From: Halobacteria archaeon HArc-gm2
GTDB taxonomy: Archaea; Halobacteriota; Halobacteria; Halobacteriales; Haloarculaceae
Reading direction: 5' to 3'
Assembly (NCBI GenBank): GCA_025517465.1
Contig: JAOPKE010000001.1
Span: 558,001 to 622,000 of the forward strand
DNA length: 64,000 bases
Below the pieces are notes generated by a model. That model ran no database searches. It worked only from the letters and a program-made list of their open reading frames with translations, and was not told the origin of the DNA. Numbering within the stretch: position 1 is the stretch's first letter; each line of letters opens with the position of its first letter. This document shows positions 8,387-17,042 of the stretch, piece after piece. The translations under genes and the position numbers were made by a program.

Positions 8387-9814
8387 ATGATCACGGGCAG
8401 CAGGATGGCCGTCGTCGACGAGAACGCGGACGCCCTCGGCGTCCCGAGAAAGCAGTTGATGGAGTCCTCAGGCAACGCCGTCGCCCGCGTCGTCCGCCAG
8501 GTCGCCGACCCCGGTGCGACCGTCACGGTCGTCGCCGGCCGCGGGAACAACGGCGGTGACGCGTTCGTCGCGGCGCGATTCCTCGATGACTACGATCTGA
8601 CGGTGCTCCTGCTCGGCCGCGCGGAGACCATCACGACCGACATCGCCCGGGAGAACTGGGACGCGCTCCAGGAAGCGACCTACGACACCCACGAGGTGCG
8701 CGACTCGCGTTCTCTCTCACTCGGTGCCCCGGACGTGGTGGTCGACGCGATGCTGGGGACGGGCATCTCCGGAGATCTCAGGGAACCCGCGGCGACCGCG
8801 GCCGAAGTGATGAACGACAGCGACGCGACTGTCGTCTCGGTCGACGTTCCCTCGGGCTTCGACGCCGACATCGGAACGCTCCCCGAGAGCGCCGTCGACG
8901 CCGACCACGTCGTCACTTTCCACGACGCGAAGCCAGGACTCGAAATCCTCGACGCGACGGTCACCGTCGCGGACATCGGCATCCCGCCCGCGGCCGAGTT
9001 GTACGTGGGTCCGGGCGACCTCCGCCGACTGAAGAGCAGGGACCGCAGCGCCCGCGTGTTCGTCGTCGGCGGCGGTCCCTACACCGGCGCGCCGGCGCTG
9101 AGCGCCCAGTCCGCCCTTCGGTCCGGCGCGGAGCTGTCCTTCGTCGCCGCCCCCGATTCCGTCGCCGGCGAGATTCAGGGGTACGAACCTGACCTCATCG
9201 TCCAGCCCTACGAGGGGGATCGCCTCACGCCCGACCAGGTCGACGGCCTCGTCGAGACGGCCACGAAACACGACGACGTGGTCGTCCTGGGTCCGGGCCT
9301 CGGGACGGCCGACGAGACGCTGGCGGCAGCGCGGCGGCTCCTCGAATCGTTCGAGGGCCCGGTGGTCGCCGACGCCGACGCGCTCTCGGTCGTCCCGGAT
9401 GTCGACACCGATGCCGAGGTGATCTGTACGCCCAACAGCAGAGAACTGGCTGCCCTGGGCGGTCCGGAAGTCGACGACATCGCCGAGAACGCCGAGGCGG
9501 TCGAGCGCGTCGCCGACGAACTCGGTCACGTCGTGCTCGCGAAGGGGGCGGTCGACGTGATATCCGACGGGGACCGTACTCGGCTGTGCCGCGCTGGCAA
9601 TCCGGGGATGGCTGTCGGCGGTACCGGCGACCTGCTCTCGGGCGTCGTCGCGACGTACCTCGACAGTCAGGATCCCTTCGACGCCGCCTGCATGGCCTCC
9701 TACACCTCTGGTACTGCGGGAGATTCGCTGTACGACGAACACGGGACGGGCTACGTCGCCTCTGACGTCCTCGAACGGATACCGGCGGTGCTCGGCGACC
9801 AGGCCGACGGATAA
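8387..9814 (+). CDS. nnr: Bifunctional NAD(P)HX epimerase / ADP-dependent dehydratase
   Basis: Repairs hydrated NADH and NADPH. 475 aa with both domains, like bacterial Nnr. N-terminal YjeF epimerase domain (about 1-210: AGRGNNGGDAFVAAR, VDVPSGFDADIGT) and C-terminal ribokinase-like dehydratase (about 225-475: GGGPYTGAPALSAQ, VLGPGLGTADET, NPGMAVGGTGDLLSG). Start ATG at 8387. Its stop lies 15 bp from the end of hflX on the other strand. Confidence 0.96.
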   Translation: MITGSRMAVVDENADALGVPRKQLMESSGNAVARVVRQVADPGATVTVVAGRGNNGGDAFVAARFLDDYDLTVLLLGRAETITTDIARENWDALQEATYDTHEVRDSRSLSLGAPDVVVDAMLGTGISGDLREPAATAAEVMNDSDATVVSVDVPSGFDADIGTLPESAVDADHVVTFHDAKPGLEILDATVTVADIGIPPAAELYVGPGDLRRLKSRDRSARVFVVGGGPYTGAPALSAQSALRSGAELSFVAAPDSVAGEIQGYEPDLIVQPYEGDRLTPDQVDGLVETATKHDDVVVLGPGLGTADETLAAARRLLESFEGPVVADADALSVVPDVDTDAEVICTPNSRELAALGGPEVDDIAENAEAVERVADELGHVVLAKGAVDVISDGDRTRLCRAGNPGMAVGGTGDLLSGVVATYLDSQDPFDAACMASYTSGTAGDSLYDEHGTGYVASDVLERIPAVLGDQADG

Positions 9815-9829
9815 CGCGGAAAAGGGACG

Positions 9830-11140
9830 CTACGCCGATGCTTCGGCGATCTCGCCGGCCTTCGCGCGCGAGCGCTCCACGACGGACGGGCGAGCCTCGA
9901 ACTCGATGACGACCTGGTCGCCGTAGTCGACGTCGTCGACGCGGGCGTGGTCGTGGATCCACGAGACGACGCTCATCGTCTCGTCGGTCATCGGCAGGAC
10001 GAGGCGCTCGCGCTCGTAGTCGGGGAGTTCGCGGTCGATGCGAGAGAGCAGTGCGTCGACGTTCTTCCCCTCCCTGGCGCTGACGGTGACCGGGTTCGGG
10101 GCGAGCGCGGACAGCGCTTCTTTCTTGCGCTGGACCTCCTCGTCGTCGACGAGGTCGGTCTTGTTCAGGACCGTGACGATGGGGGCCTCGTTGCGCTCGT
10201 ACAGCGTGTCGTGGCTCGTGACCAGTTTCTCGCGGATCTCCTCGACGGGTTCGCTGACGTCGACGACGAGGAGGACGAGATCCGCCCGGTAGACGGCGTC
10301 GAGCGTCGACTTGAACGACTCGACGAGCCAGTGGGGCAGGTCCGAGATGAACCCGACTGTGTCGGTCACCAGAACGTCCCGGCGGTCCATATCGGCCCGG
10401 CGGGTCGTGGTCCCCAGGGTCGTGAACAGGCGGTCCTCGCTCTCGGCCGTCGGGTCCAGGTCGGCGTGAAGGTCCTCGTTGGCGTCGACGTCGACGTCCT
10501 CGGCGAGTCGCCGGAGTAAGGTCGACTTACCGGCGTTCGTGTAGCCGGCGAGCGCGACCAGGTCGAATCCGGACTCCCGGCGCTGTTCGCGGCGGTGTTC
10601 CTCCGTGTTCTGGATGGAGTCGAGTTCGTCGCGGATACGGGAGATCCGGTTCTTGATGTCCTGCTCGCGGCTCTCGTCGTACTCACCCAGCCCCATGAAC
10701 CCGGGGCGTTCGTCGCGTTTGGCCAGGCTGGCCTTCGCCTCCGCGCGCGGGAGTTCGTAGCGCAACTCGGCGAGTTCGACCTGGAGCTGGGCCTTCCGCG
10801 TCTGGGCGCGCTGGCCGAATATCTCCAGGATGAGCCGGAACCGGTCGATGACGCTCGTTCCGTCGGGGAGTTTGTTCCCGATGTTGTACGTCTGGTAGGG
10901 GCCAAGCTGGTTGTCGAAGATGACTGCGGTCGCCCGTTCGCGGGCGACGACGTTCGCGAGGCGGTCGACCTTTCCCTCCCCGAGGTGGTAGGCTGGGTCC
11001 TCGGTTCGCGTCTGGGTCAGTTCGCCGACGACTTCGTACCCTGCAGCGCGCGCGAGGTCGGATATCTCCTCCGTGTCCATCGTTCCCGCGTCGACGCGCT
11101 TTGCGACGACCGCTCGTTCGGTTGGCTGGCTTGGCGTCAC
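9830..11140 (-). CDS. hflX: GTPase HflX
   Basis: Ribosome-associated GTPase that splits or rescues stalled ribosomes. 436 aa. N-terminal HflX domain (GYEVVGELTQTR, YHLGEGKVDRL, DRFRLILEIFGQRAQTRKAQLQVELA), coiled linker, then the G domain: G1 GYTNAGKST (about 197-205), G3 DTVGFISDLPHWLVESF, G4 NKTDLVDDEE. C-terminal extension of about 70 residues. The promoter region is shared with the divergent FUN14-family gene. Confidence 0.96.
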   Translation of the reverse strand: MTPSQPTERAVVAKRVDAGTMDTEEISDLARAAGYEVVGELTQTRTEDPAYHLGEGKVDRLANVVARERATAVIFDNQLGPYQTYNIGNKLPDGTSVIDRFRLILEIFGQRAQTRKAQLQVELAELRYELPRAEAKASLAKRDERPGFMGLGEYDESREQDIKNRISRIRDELDSIQNTEEHRREQRRESGFDLVALAGYTNAGKSTLLRRLAEDVDVDANEDLHADLDPTAESEDRLFTTLGTTTRRADMDRRDVLVTDTVGFISDLPHWLVESFKSTLDAVYRADLVLLVVDVSEPVEEIREKLVTSHDTLYERNEAPIVTVLNKTDLVDDEEVQRKKEALSALAPNPVTVSAREGKNVDALLSRIDRELPDYERERLVLPMTDETMSVVSWIHDHARVDDVDYGDQVVIEFEARPSVVERSRAKAGEIAEASA

Positions 11141-11165
11141 TCACCGTGGATTACGCCGCCACCGT

Positions 11166-11173
11166 ATTTAAAT
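11166..11173 (-). promoter_or_regulatory. TATA box (atttaaat) of hflX
   Basis: Centred about 29 bp before the hflX ATG at 11140 on the minus strand; implies a leaderless hflX transcript. Confidence 0.7.
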
Positions 11174-11220
11174 CCAGTCCGGCCCCGGCCGGCCGCTCGC
11201 CGCTCGCGAAGGGGCACAAA

Positions 11221-11229
11221 AGACTTAAG
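11221..11229 (+). promoter_or_regulatory. TATA-like box (agacttaag) of FUN14 gene
   Basis: Centred 27 bp before the ATG at 11252, spacing typical of leaderless archaeal genes. Confidence 0.6.
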
Positions 11230-11251
11230 CCACGACTGTAACGTGTCGGGT

Positions 11252-11578
11252 ATGGTCGACTTAAACCCGCAACAGCTCGGTCTGGAACTTGGCGGGGGCG
11301 CGGTCATCGGCGGCGTCATCGGCTTCGCCGCCAAGAAGGTGGCCAAGATAATCGCCGTCCTCGTGGGCATCCAGCTCGCCCTCTTCAAGTTCCTCGAAAC
11401 GCGCGGCGTCCTCTCCGTCGACTGGGGAGCGATAACCGGAACGGCCTCGAACGCGACGAGAGCCGCGGGGGACGCCGCGGGCTCCCAGCCACCCTCCTGG
11501 ATGATGAGCCTGATCTCGGCACTGCCCGTCAGCGCCGGATTCACCGGCGGCTTCCTGCTCGGTTTCCGGAAGGGATAA
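11252..11578 (+). CDS. FUN14 family membrane protein
   Basis: 108 aa. Glycine-rich hydrophobic segments match the FUN14 domain: GGGAVIGGVIGFAAKKVAKIIAVLVGIQLALFKFL near the N-terminus (written with its internal KK break) and LPVSAGFTGGFLLGFRKG at the C-terminus. Two to three membrane helices. Function in archaea is unknown; eukaryotic FUNDC1 is a mitochondrial outer-membrane protein, which does not transfer directly. Start ATG at 11252. Confidence 0.82.
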   Translation: MVDLNPQQLGLELGGGAVIGGVIGFAAKKVAKIIAVLVGIQLALFKFLETRGVLSVDWGAITGTASNATRAAGDAAGSQPPSWMMSLISALPVSAGFTGGFLLGFRKG

Positions 11579-11608
11579 CTGTCAGTCGCCGCCGCTTCTG
11601 CCGGCCGT

Positions 11609-12334
11609 TTACCGCGTCCTGAGGTCGTCTTCGTCCTTGACAATCTGTGTTTCGGCCTCGCCGCTGGTGTGTTCGTTCACCAGGTCGTAGAACTCGTTTT
11701 GCATCCCCGCCGGGAACGTCAGGACACCGACCCAGGAACCGTCGTTCTGCCACTCTTCCCGGTCCAGGTCGCCGAACTGGCGGATGCGCGACTGTGCACT
11801 GCCGGCGTAGTCCGCAGGGACCTGCACGGCGACGGTCACCTCGTCGAACCGGATGGGGATGACGGGCCGGAGCGCCTCGAGGGCGTCGTCGACCTGGTTC
11901 TCGACCGGTTCCATCGGATCGATCCGGAAGTCGGTCTCTTCGAGGGCGGACTCGATGCGCTCCGGCGGATGGGGCGCGTCGTCCATCTGGGGGTTGACGG
12001 CGTTGCGCGTGATGGTCTGGACGAGCTGTTTGTGCTTCTGTTCCTGCATCTCGCGGCGCTGTTCGGCCGTTATCTGGATCTCTCCCTGTTTGATGACCTT
12101 GGGAATGATCTCGAGGGGGTCGGTCGTCTCGAAGACCTCCTCGAGGGACGTCTCGGGCGGTCTGTCACCCGACGACGCGTCCTCGAAGACGTCCTCCGCC
12201 GCGATGACGTCCTCCAGGTCCCCGTCGAACTCGTCGCGCTTGATCGCCAGTGCCGCGTCCGGGTCGACCAGCACTTCGAATCGCTGGCCGTGCGATTCGA
12301 GCCTCGCCGCCACCGCCTCGTCAAGAGATATCAT
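11609..12334 (-). CDS. Ribosome assembly factor SBDS (Sdo1 homologue)
   Basis: Late 50S maturation factor; its eukaryotic counterpart releases eIF6. 241 aa with three domains in order: N-terminal FYSH (ISLDEAVAARLESHGQRFEVLVDP), central helical (EIQITAEQRREMQEQKHKQLVQTITRNAVNP) and C-terminal ferredoxin-like domain. In many archaea it is in the proteasome/RNase P/exosome superoperon. Here it is about 4 kb away from psmA, on its own promoter. Confidence 0.95.
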   Translation of the reverse strand: MISLDEAVAARLESHGQRFEVLVDPDAALAIKRDEFDGDLEDVIAAEDVFEDASSGDRPPETSLEEVFETTDPLEIIPKVIKQGEIQITAEQRREMQEQKHKQLVQTITRNAVNPQMDDAPHPPERIESALEETDFRIDPMEPVENQVDDALEALRPVIPIRFDEVTVAVQVPADYAGSAQSRIRQFGDLDREEWQNDGSWVGVLTFPAGMQNEFYDLVNEHTSGEAETQIVKDEDDLRTR

Positions 12335-12356
12335 ACCTGTCGGTATCCGTGGATGG

Positions 12357-12363
12357 CTTAAAG
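12357..12363 (-). promoter_or_regulatory. TATA-like box of SBDS gene
   Basis: Minus-strand CCTTTAAG, centred about 26 bp before the ATG at 12334. Confidence 0.6.
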
Positions 12364-12419
12364 GCCTTTCTCAGCGAGCCGTCCGACCCTGCCTTCTCTC
12401 GCGACGGTGATGGGTATGG

Positions 12420-12427
12420 ATTTATAG
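12420..12427 (+). promoter_or_regulatory. TATA box (atttatag)
   Basis: Centred about 30 bp before the ATG at 12454. A short inverted repeat (GCGG...CCGC, about 12437-12449) lies between box and gene. Confidence 0.6.
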
Positions 12428-12453
12428 CAGTGTAGGCGGAATCACCGCGCCGA

Positions 12454-13212
12454 ATGCGGAGTTTCGAGGTTTCGATAGACGACGGGACCGCGCGGTCGCT
12501 CGCGATCGAGGCAGACCTCCTCGAGTTCGAGACGGTCGAGTCGTACCTGGCCTGGGTCGTCGAACAGCGGTTCTCGCTGGAGGGGGAAGGGATGCGCTAC
12601 GGCCGTCTCGCTGCATTTGCCAGCGAAGTTCGTCGCGAGCGCTCGCGGGACGTCCGCTCCGACGAATCGACCGCGGACGACGTCGACCTCTCGATCGGCG
12701 GTGCGGAGGACGCCGTCGCCAGGATCGAAGACGAGGAACTCACGAACGTCGTCGAGAGCCTCGCCGACGTAGAGCGCGAACGGGTCGACGCGTTCGCGCG
12801 ACGGGCGGTCGCACAGACGAGCGACAGGCTCGGTGAGCGCGGTTGGACGGCTATCGACTACGATCCCCAGTCGACACGTGAGGAGGGGTTCCCCGGAGAC
12901 GACGTCGCCGACGTCGCGTCCATCGACGTGCCCGGGCACGACGAGGAACTCTGTGATCGACGACGGTGGGCCGTCGGCGCCGCGCTGTGTCTCCTCAGAG
13001 AGCAGACCGAGGCCAAGCGGGGCGACTTCGTCGACGAACTGTACGAGGAGCTTCCCGCCGGGTACGGGAGCGAAGACGCCTGGTGGGGCTGTATCAAGAC
13101 GGGACTTCGTCAGATATCCCGCGTCGAACCGGCCAGAGACGGCGCTCACGTCTGGCGATACAGGACGACGCCGGGTCGGGTGACTCGCATTTCGTTCTCC
13201 GACGACTTCTGA
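12454..13212 (+). CDS. Haloarchaeal hypothetical protein, RHH-like N-terminus, 252 aa
   Basis: No known function recognised. The first ~45 residues (FEVSIDDGTARSLAIEADLL then VESYLAWVVEQRF) resemble the strand-helix-helix layout of haloarchaeal ribbon-helix-helix proteins. The middle is acidic and helical. The last ~90 residues (RRWAVGAALCLLREQTEAK, DFVDELYEELPAGYGSE, AWWGCIKTGLRQI, VWRYRTTPG) look like a compact winged-helix-like domain. I infer a DNA-binding or regulatory protein, with low certainty. Own promoter; no operon partner. Confidence 0.7.
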   Translation: MRSFEVSIDDGTARSLAIEADLLEFETVESYLAWVVEQRFSLEGEGMRYGRLAAFASEVRRERSRDVRSDESTADDVDLSIGGAEDAVARIEDEELTNVVESLADVERERVDAFARRAVAQTSDRLGERGWTAIDYDPQSTREEGFPGDDVADVASIDVPGHDEELCDRRRWAVGAALCLLREQTEAKRGDFVDELYEELPAGYGSEDAWWGCIKTGLRQISRVEPARDGAHVWRYRTTPGRVTRISFSDDF

Positions 13213-13246
13213 AAATACTACGCGTTCGATTATTGAGTCCGTAACG

Positions 13247-13274
13247 TAATCCGCGAAAAACTAATGGCGGATTA
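13247..13274. repeat. Inverted repeat taatccgc / gcggatta
   Basis: Perfect 8-bp arms (13247-13254 and 13267-13274) with a 12-nt spacer, in the 108-bp gap before the membrane-protein gene. It could be an operator or part of a terminator for the upstream gene; there is no T-tract directly after it. Confidence 0.6.
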
Positions 13275-13320
13275 AGCTGAACGGTTCACGTAATGAGGCG
13301 GGTTACCGAGCGGGGTGGCT

Positions 13321-14205
13321 ATGACGGGGACTGAGACAGACGGACGACTGTTCGAGTGGTATCGGCGGATAATCGGCGAGCCAGACAGTAACGTCGACGT
13401 CTACCTCGGGTTCGCGCTGTTCTTCGGCGCAGTCGGACTCGGACTGGGGGCGTTCGGCGCAGGCGCCGCCGGGCAGTGGGTGGAACTGAGCGATTACGTC
13501 GCGCGCGAGGTGGCCTTCGCGCTCGGCATGCTCGCCGTTCCGACGGCGCTCTCGTCGGTCATCGTGTTGCTCCCGGTCGACCGGCGGGGCCTGGTCGGTG
13601 GCGCTTCGGGTGTCGTCGTCTGCCTCGTCGCTATCGGGCTGTTCACCTACGCATATCCGTACATGTGGGCCGAGGGGAGTGGTCCCCAGTACAGCATTCA
13701 CGTCCTCGCCGTCTACGGCGTGGGGCTGACGGCCGTCCTCGCGTCGACCGGCGCCGCGATGGTTGCGTACCACATCGACCGGGCGAGGCCCGCGCCCGCC
13801 GATTTCGACCCCGAGGAGACCGAGGACGACGCACAGATCAGTGACGACGAGATCCGTCAGGACATCGACGAGGCCATGGCTGACGTCGAACTCACGTGGG
13901 GTGGCGTCGAACGTCACGAGGGGACGGCCCTGACGCTCACGTCCGACGAGAGTGAGTTCGATACCTCCGGTCTGCAGGCGGCCACGACGGAGGTACACAG
14001 CACCGGGGTCGACGAGCAGGTGAGTGGCCTCCGAACGGTCAAGGGCGGCGAACAGACGACCGCTCGCTCGGAGACCACCGTCGACGATCAGACCGATCAG
14101 CTACGCGAGTTACGTCGCCGGCGCAGGGAGGAGGCTTCCTCCAGCGACGACGAGACGTTCCTCGCGCGTCTCCTCGCACGGGTCGCCGCGACGTTCGGAC
14201 GCTAG
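13321..14205 (+). CDS. Four-TM membrane protein with long disordered cytoplasmic tail
   Basis: 294 aa. Start ATG at 13321 (an in-frame GTG at 13315 is possible). Four hydrophobic helices at about residues 25-48, 62-85, 90-112 and 123-150, then ~140 residues rich in Asp, Glu, Thr and Ser, ending in a basic patch (LRRRRREEASS) and an amphipathic helix (FLARLLARVAATF). Family recognised only as a haloarchaeal DUF-type protein. The architecture recalls the Haloferax FtsZ-anchor CdpA as I remember it; this is inference. It sits 95 bp upstream of an actin homologue on the same strand. Confidence 0.8.
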   Translation: MTGTETDGRLFEWYRRIIGEPDSNVDVYLGFALFFGAVGLGLGAFGAGAAGQWVELSDYVAREVAFALGMLAVPTALSSVIVLLPVDRRGLVGGASGVVVCLVAIGLFTYAYPYMWAEGSGPQYSIHVLAVYGVGLTAVLASTGAAMVAYHIDRARPAPADFDPEETEDDAQISDDEIRQDIDEAMADVELTWGGVERHEGTALTLTSDESEFDTSGLQAATTEVHSTGVDEQVSGLRTVKGGEQTTARSETTVDDQTDQLRELRRRRREEASSSDDETFLARLLARVAATFGR

Positions 14206-14260
14206 TCACTCACTAAGATTGTTCATTCGGGAATAATTACTCCATAACATGCACAAACAT

Positions 14261-14271
14261 AGATTTAATAC
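14261..14271 (+). promoter_or_regulatory. TATA box (agatttaatac) of actin-like gene
   Basis: AT-rich 14206-14300 gap with the best box about 35 bp before the ATG at 14301, preceded by an A-rich BRE-like stretch. The actin-like gene can therefore be transcribed independently of the upstream membrane-protein gene. Confidence 0.6.
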
Positions 14272-14300
14272 GACGGGGTTTAATTTTCGACTCTGTAACC

Positions 14301-15371
14301 ATGGCTAAAGGACTTGACGTGGGTACGATGAACATCCTGTCGGCGAAACAGGAGGGTACTGACACCGTGTTCGTCCAGCAACGGAACTCCTTCGTGGAGA
14401 TAGAGTACAGCGACATGGCCGAGCAGATGCTCTCTCGGTCAGACGTCCTTCACATCCGGAAGGACGACGACGTGTACGTCCTCGGGGACGACGCGCTGAA
14501 CTTCGCGAACATCTTCAACCGCGAGACGCGGCGACCGATGTCCCAGGGGATCCTCTCTTCGGACGAGAAGTCGGCGATTCCGATGATGAAGCTCATCATC
14601 GAACAGGTCGTCGGGTCGCCCGACCGGCCCGACGAGAAACTGTACTTCTCCTCGCCCGCGGACCCGATCGATTCCGACCTCAGCACGCTGTACCACCAGA
14701 AGACGATCGAGTCGTTCCTGAACGATATGGGGTACGACGCAGAACCGATCAACGAGGGGATGTCGGTCATCTACTCGGAACTCGCCGACAACGACTTCAC
14801 CGGGCTCGGGATCAGCTTCGGAGCCGGCATGACGAACGTCTGCCTGGCCTACTACGCGGTGCCGGTCATGAAGTTCTCCGTCGCCCGCGGCGGCGACTGG
14901 ATCGACGAGCAGGCGGCCCAGGCGACTGGTACCCAGGTCGACAAGGTCACCTCCATCAAGGAGGACGGCTTCGAACTCGACTTCACGACCGATGTCGGTG
15001 GCGTCGAGGGCGCGCTGTCGATCTACTACGAGAATCTCCTGGACTACGTGATCGAGAAGATCCGAAAGGAGGTCGACGAGGAGGACATCGAAGAAGGCCT
15101 CGACGTCCCGGTCGTCGTCACGGGCGGCACTTCCTCGCCGAACGGGTTCTCGAAGCTGTTCGAACAGCACCTCGAAGACGCCGACATCCCGTTCTCCATC
15201 AGCGACGTCAGGCACGCCGAGGAACCGATGTACAGCGTCTCCCGCGGCGCCCTCGTCGCCGGCCGCTCGGAGGAAGAAGATCAGGACCGTGACACGGCGG
15301 GATCCGCTTCCGAGGACGACGAGAGCGAATCGGAACCTGACGAGGAGATCGAAGCGGCGAGCGACGACTGA
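14301..15371 (+). CDS. Actin-superfamily cytoskeletal protein (salactin/volactin type)
   Basis: 356 aa. Actin-fold nucleotide-binding motifs are visible: phosphate-1 ([12 protein letters not shown], about 5-16), phosphate-2 ([15 protein letters not shown], about 170) and adenosine motif ([13 protein letters not shown], about 270). The segment [24 protein letters not shown] is typical of the haloarchaeal actin homologues described as salactin and volactin, which act in cell growth or shape. The last ~35 residues are an acidic tail. The assignment to the actin family is firm; which orthologue is uncertain. Confidence 0.88.
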   Translation: MAKGLDVGTMNILSAKQEGTDTVFVQQRNSFVEIEYSDMAEQMLSRSDVLHIRKDDDVYVLGDDALNFANIFNRETRRPMSQGILSSDEKSAIPMMKLIIEQVVGSPDRPDEKLYFSSPADPIDSDLSTLYHQKTIESFLNDMGYDAEPINEGMSVIYSELADNDFTGLGISFGAGMTNVCLAYYAVPVMKFSVARGGDWIDEQAAQATGTQVDKVTSIKEDGFELDFTTDVGGVEGALSIYYENLLDYVIEKIRKEVDEEDIEEGLDVPVVVTGGTSSPNGFSKLFEQHLEDADIPFSISDVRHAEEPMYSVSRGALVAGRSEEEDQDRDTAGSASEDDESESEPDEEIEAASDD

Positions 15372-15384
15372 TACCGGTCGTTTC

Positions 15385-15606
15385 TCAGTCGTCCGCGGTT
15401 CCCGGTCGGTAGTTGGTGACGTCTCTTTTCACGCCGTACTGTCGCGCGTTGAACCGGTCGATAGCGTCTTCCCACGATTCACGCGGCGGTTCCTCGCGAA
15501 CGTGGGACACTGAGACGTCGACGAATCCACACTCCTCGCACCGTCGCGAGACGTTCTCCCCCAGTTCGAACTCCGCCATCGAGCCCCCACATCGTACACA
15601 GCCCAT
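15385..15606 (-). CDS. Small zinc-ribbon protein, 73 aa
   Basis: Start at the ATG at 15606. It opens with CVRC (C3, C6) and continues to RRCEEC (about C24, C27), forming a zinc ribbon, followed by an acidic C-terminus (ESWEDAIDRFNARQYG). The minus-strand box GTTATTACC (15628-15636) lies about 26 bp upstream. Haloarchaeal conserved small protein, function unknown. It converges with the actin-like gene (13-bp gap). Confidence 0.8.
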   Translation of the reverse strand: MGCVRCGGSMAEFELGENVSRRCEECGFVDVSVSHVREEPPRESWEDAIDRFNARQYGVKRDVTNYRPGTADD

Positions 15607-15627
15607 AATTTTCCCCTTCGTTCGGAC

Positions 15628-15636
15628 GGTAATAAC
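15628..15636 (-). promoter_or_regulatory. TATA box of the 73-aa zinc-ribbon gene
   Basis: Minus-strand GTTATTACC centred about 26 bp before the start codon at 15606. Confidence 0.6.
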
Positions 15637-15735
15637 TCTAGCGGCTAGATCGGTACGGTTTCGCCGGCACAAACGTTCTCGATGCGTGGGATCCGGAGAT
15701 CGCGCGACGCCGAAAATGCGTGAGCCGACCCGTCG

Positions 15736-16560
15736 CTAGGATTCGTCGTCAGGTTCGTCGTCGGGCTCGTCGTCGGACGTCTCGGCGGACTCGTCTGTGG
15801 CTTCGTCCTCACCGTCCTCCTCGTCGGGGGACCCCAGGATGCCCAGGTCGCTGAGGTGTGTCTCTTTGTCGTCGTCGCTGAGTTCACGGAACTGCTCCGT
15901 CTCGACGTCGATGGTGGCGATGCCGATTCCCTCGGGAGCGAGTTCGTCGTCGTTGACGGACGCGAGCGCTTCCAGCGCGAGGTCGATGCCGTCGTCGAGG
16001 ACCATCTCTTCGGAGTAGTTCGCTTCGAGGTACTCCCGGATGTCGCCGCGGTCGGCGCCGACCGCGAGGGCTTTCCACTCGTAGGGCGTCCCCGATGGGT
16101 CGGTCTCGTAGAGGCGGGGTTTGCCGTTCGCGATGCCGCCGATGATGAGCGCGACGCCGAACGGCCGGGCGCCGCCGACCTGGGTGTACTGCTGGATGTA
16201 GTCGGTGACCTCCTTGGTCAGCGTCTCGATGCCGATCGGTTCGCCGTACCGGAGCTGGTTGACCTGCGCCTGGCGGCGGGCGAAGTCGATGAGCTGGCGG
16301 GCGTCGGCGACGTGGCCGGCGCTGGCGATGCCGATGTGGTCGTCGGCCTTGTGAATCTTCTCGACGGACGACCGCTCCATCAGCGGCGACCGTATCCGTT
16401 TGTCCACTGCGAGGACGACGCCGTCACTGGTCCGAATGCCGATACTCGCGGTGCCGCGCTTGACGGCCTCGCGTGCGTACTCAACCTGGTAGAGACGCCC
16501 GTCCGGCGAGAAGATGGTGATCCCCCGGTCGTACGCCTGCTGTTGGTTTTGGCCCTGCAT
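15736..16560 (-). CDS. psmA: Proteasome subunit alpha
   Basis: Forms the outer rings of the archaeal 20S proteasome. 274 aa. N-terminal alpha-type gate sequence YDRGITIFSPDGRLYQVEYA (residues 10-29), then the standard Ntn fold (GIRTSDGVVLAVDKR, GIASAGHVADARQL, RPFGVALIIGG). An acidic tail of about 30 residues follows. It starts 2 bp after the rnp2 stop, so the two genes are in one operon, the classic archaeal arrangement. Confidence 0.97.
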   Translation of the reverse strand: MQGQNQQQAYDRGITIFSPDGRLYQVEYAREAVKRGTASIGIRTSDGVVLAVDKRIRSPLMERSSVEKIHKADDHIGIASAGHVADARQLIDFARRQAQVNQLRYGEPIGIETLTKEVTDYIQQYTQVGGARPFGVALIIGGIANGKPRLYETDPSGTPYEWKALAVGADRGDIREYLEANYSEEMVLDDGIDLALEALASVNDDELAPEGIGIATIDVETEQFRELSDDDKETHLSDLGILGSPDEEDGEDEATDESAETSDDEPDDEPDDES

Positions 16561-16562
16561 AG

Positions 16563-17042
16563 TTACTGGAAATCGAGTGTGGTCGCGCCCGAGTAGCCCT
16601 CGGGGGTCCGCACGTCGACCTTGCCGTCACGGGCGACGGCGGGTTCCTCCGCGTCCTCGAACGCGACGTGTCTCTGGTCCGGTGGTTCCCGTCGGCGATG
16701 TATATAGTTTTCTTCACAGGCTCGCACGGTGCCGCTTACTCCCCTCACGCGGATTCCCACCGGGTCTCCGTCGACCGCTGCCACGCAGGCAAGTGCCGCT
16801 CTCGCTCGCGGTTCCTCGCCCCGCCGCGTCCGGACCACTGCGGCGCCGTCTCCGTCGGCCAGATCGAATCGGAGTATCGTCATGTCGAGGTCCGCGCTGC
16901 CGGCGTCACCGAAGAGATTCTGGGCGGCGTACCACAGCTCCCGCTGGAAGTCGCGCCGGCCGAACGCGGCGTCGGGCCAGGTCTCGATTGCCACCCCCAG
17001 GTATCGCCAGCGCTGGCGGAGGTGTTTCGGGAGGTGTTTCAC
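16563..17042 (-). CDS. rnp2: RNase P protein component 2 (Pop5/Rpp14 family)
   Basis: Protein subunit of archaeal RNase P, which matures tRNA 5' ends; it pairs with Rpp30 (gene at 18281). 159 aa. The N-terminus KHLPKHLRQRWRYLGVAIE and the RRDFQRELWYAAQNLFGDAGSA helix are typical of Pop5. The start is GTG at 17042, overlapping the methyltransferase stop by 4 bp (GTGA), so translation is probably coupled. A ~35-residue acidic tail follows the conserved domain. Confidence 0.93.
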   Translation of the reverse strand: MKHLPKHLRQRWRYLGVAIETWPDAAFGRRDFQRELWYAAQNLFGDAGSADLDMTILRFDLADGDGAAVVRTRRGEEPRARAALACVAAVDGDPVGIRVRGVSGTVRACEENYIHRRREPPDQRHVAFEDAEEPAVARDGKVDVRTPEGYSGATTLDFQ

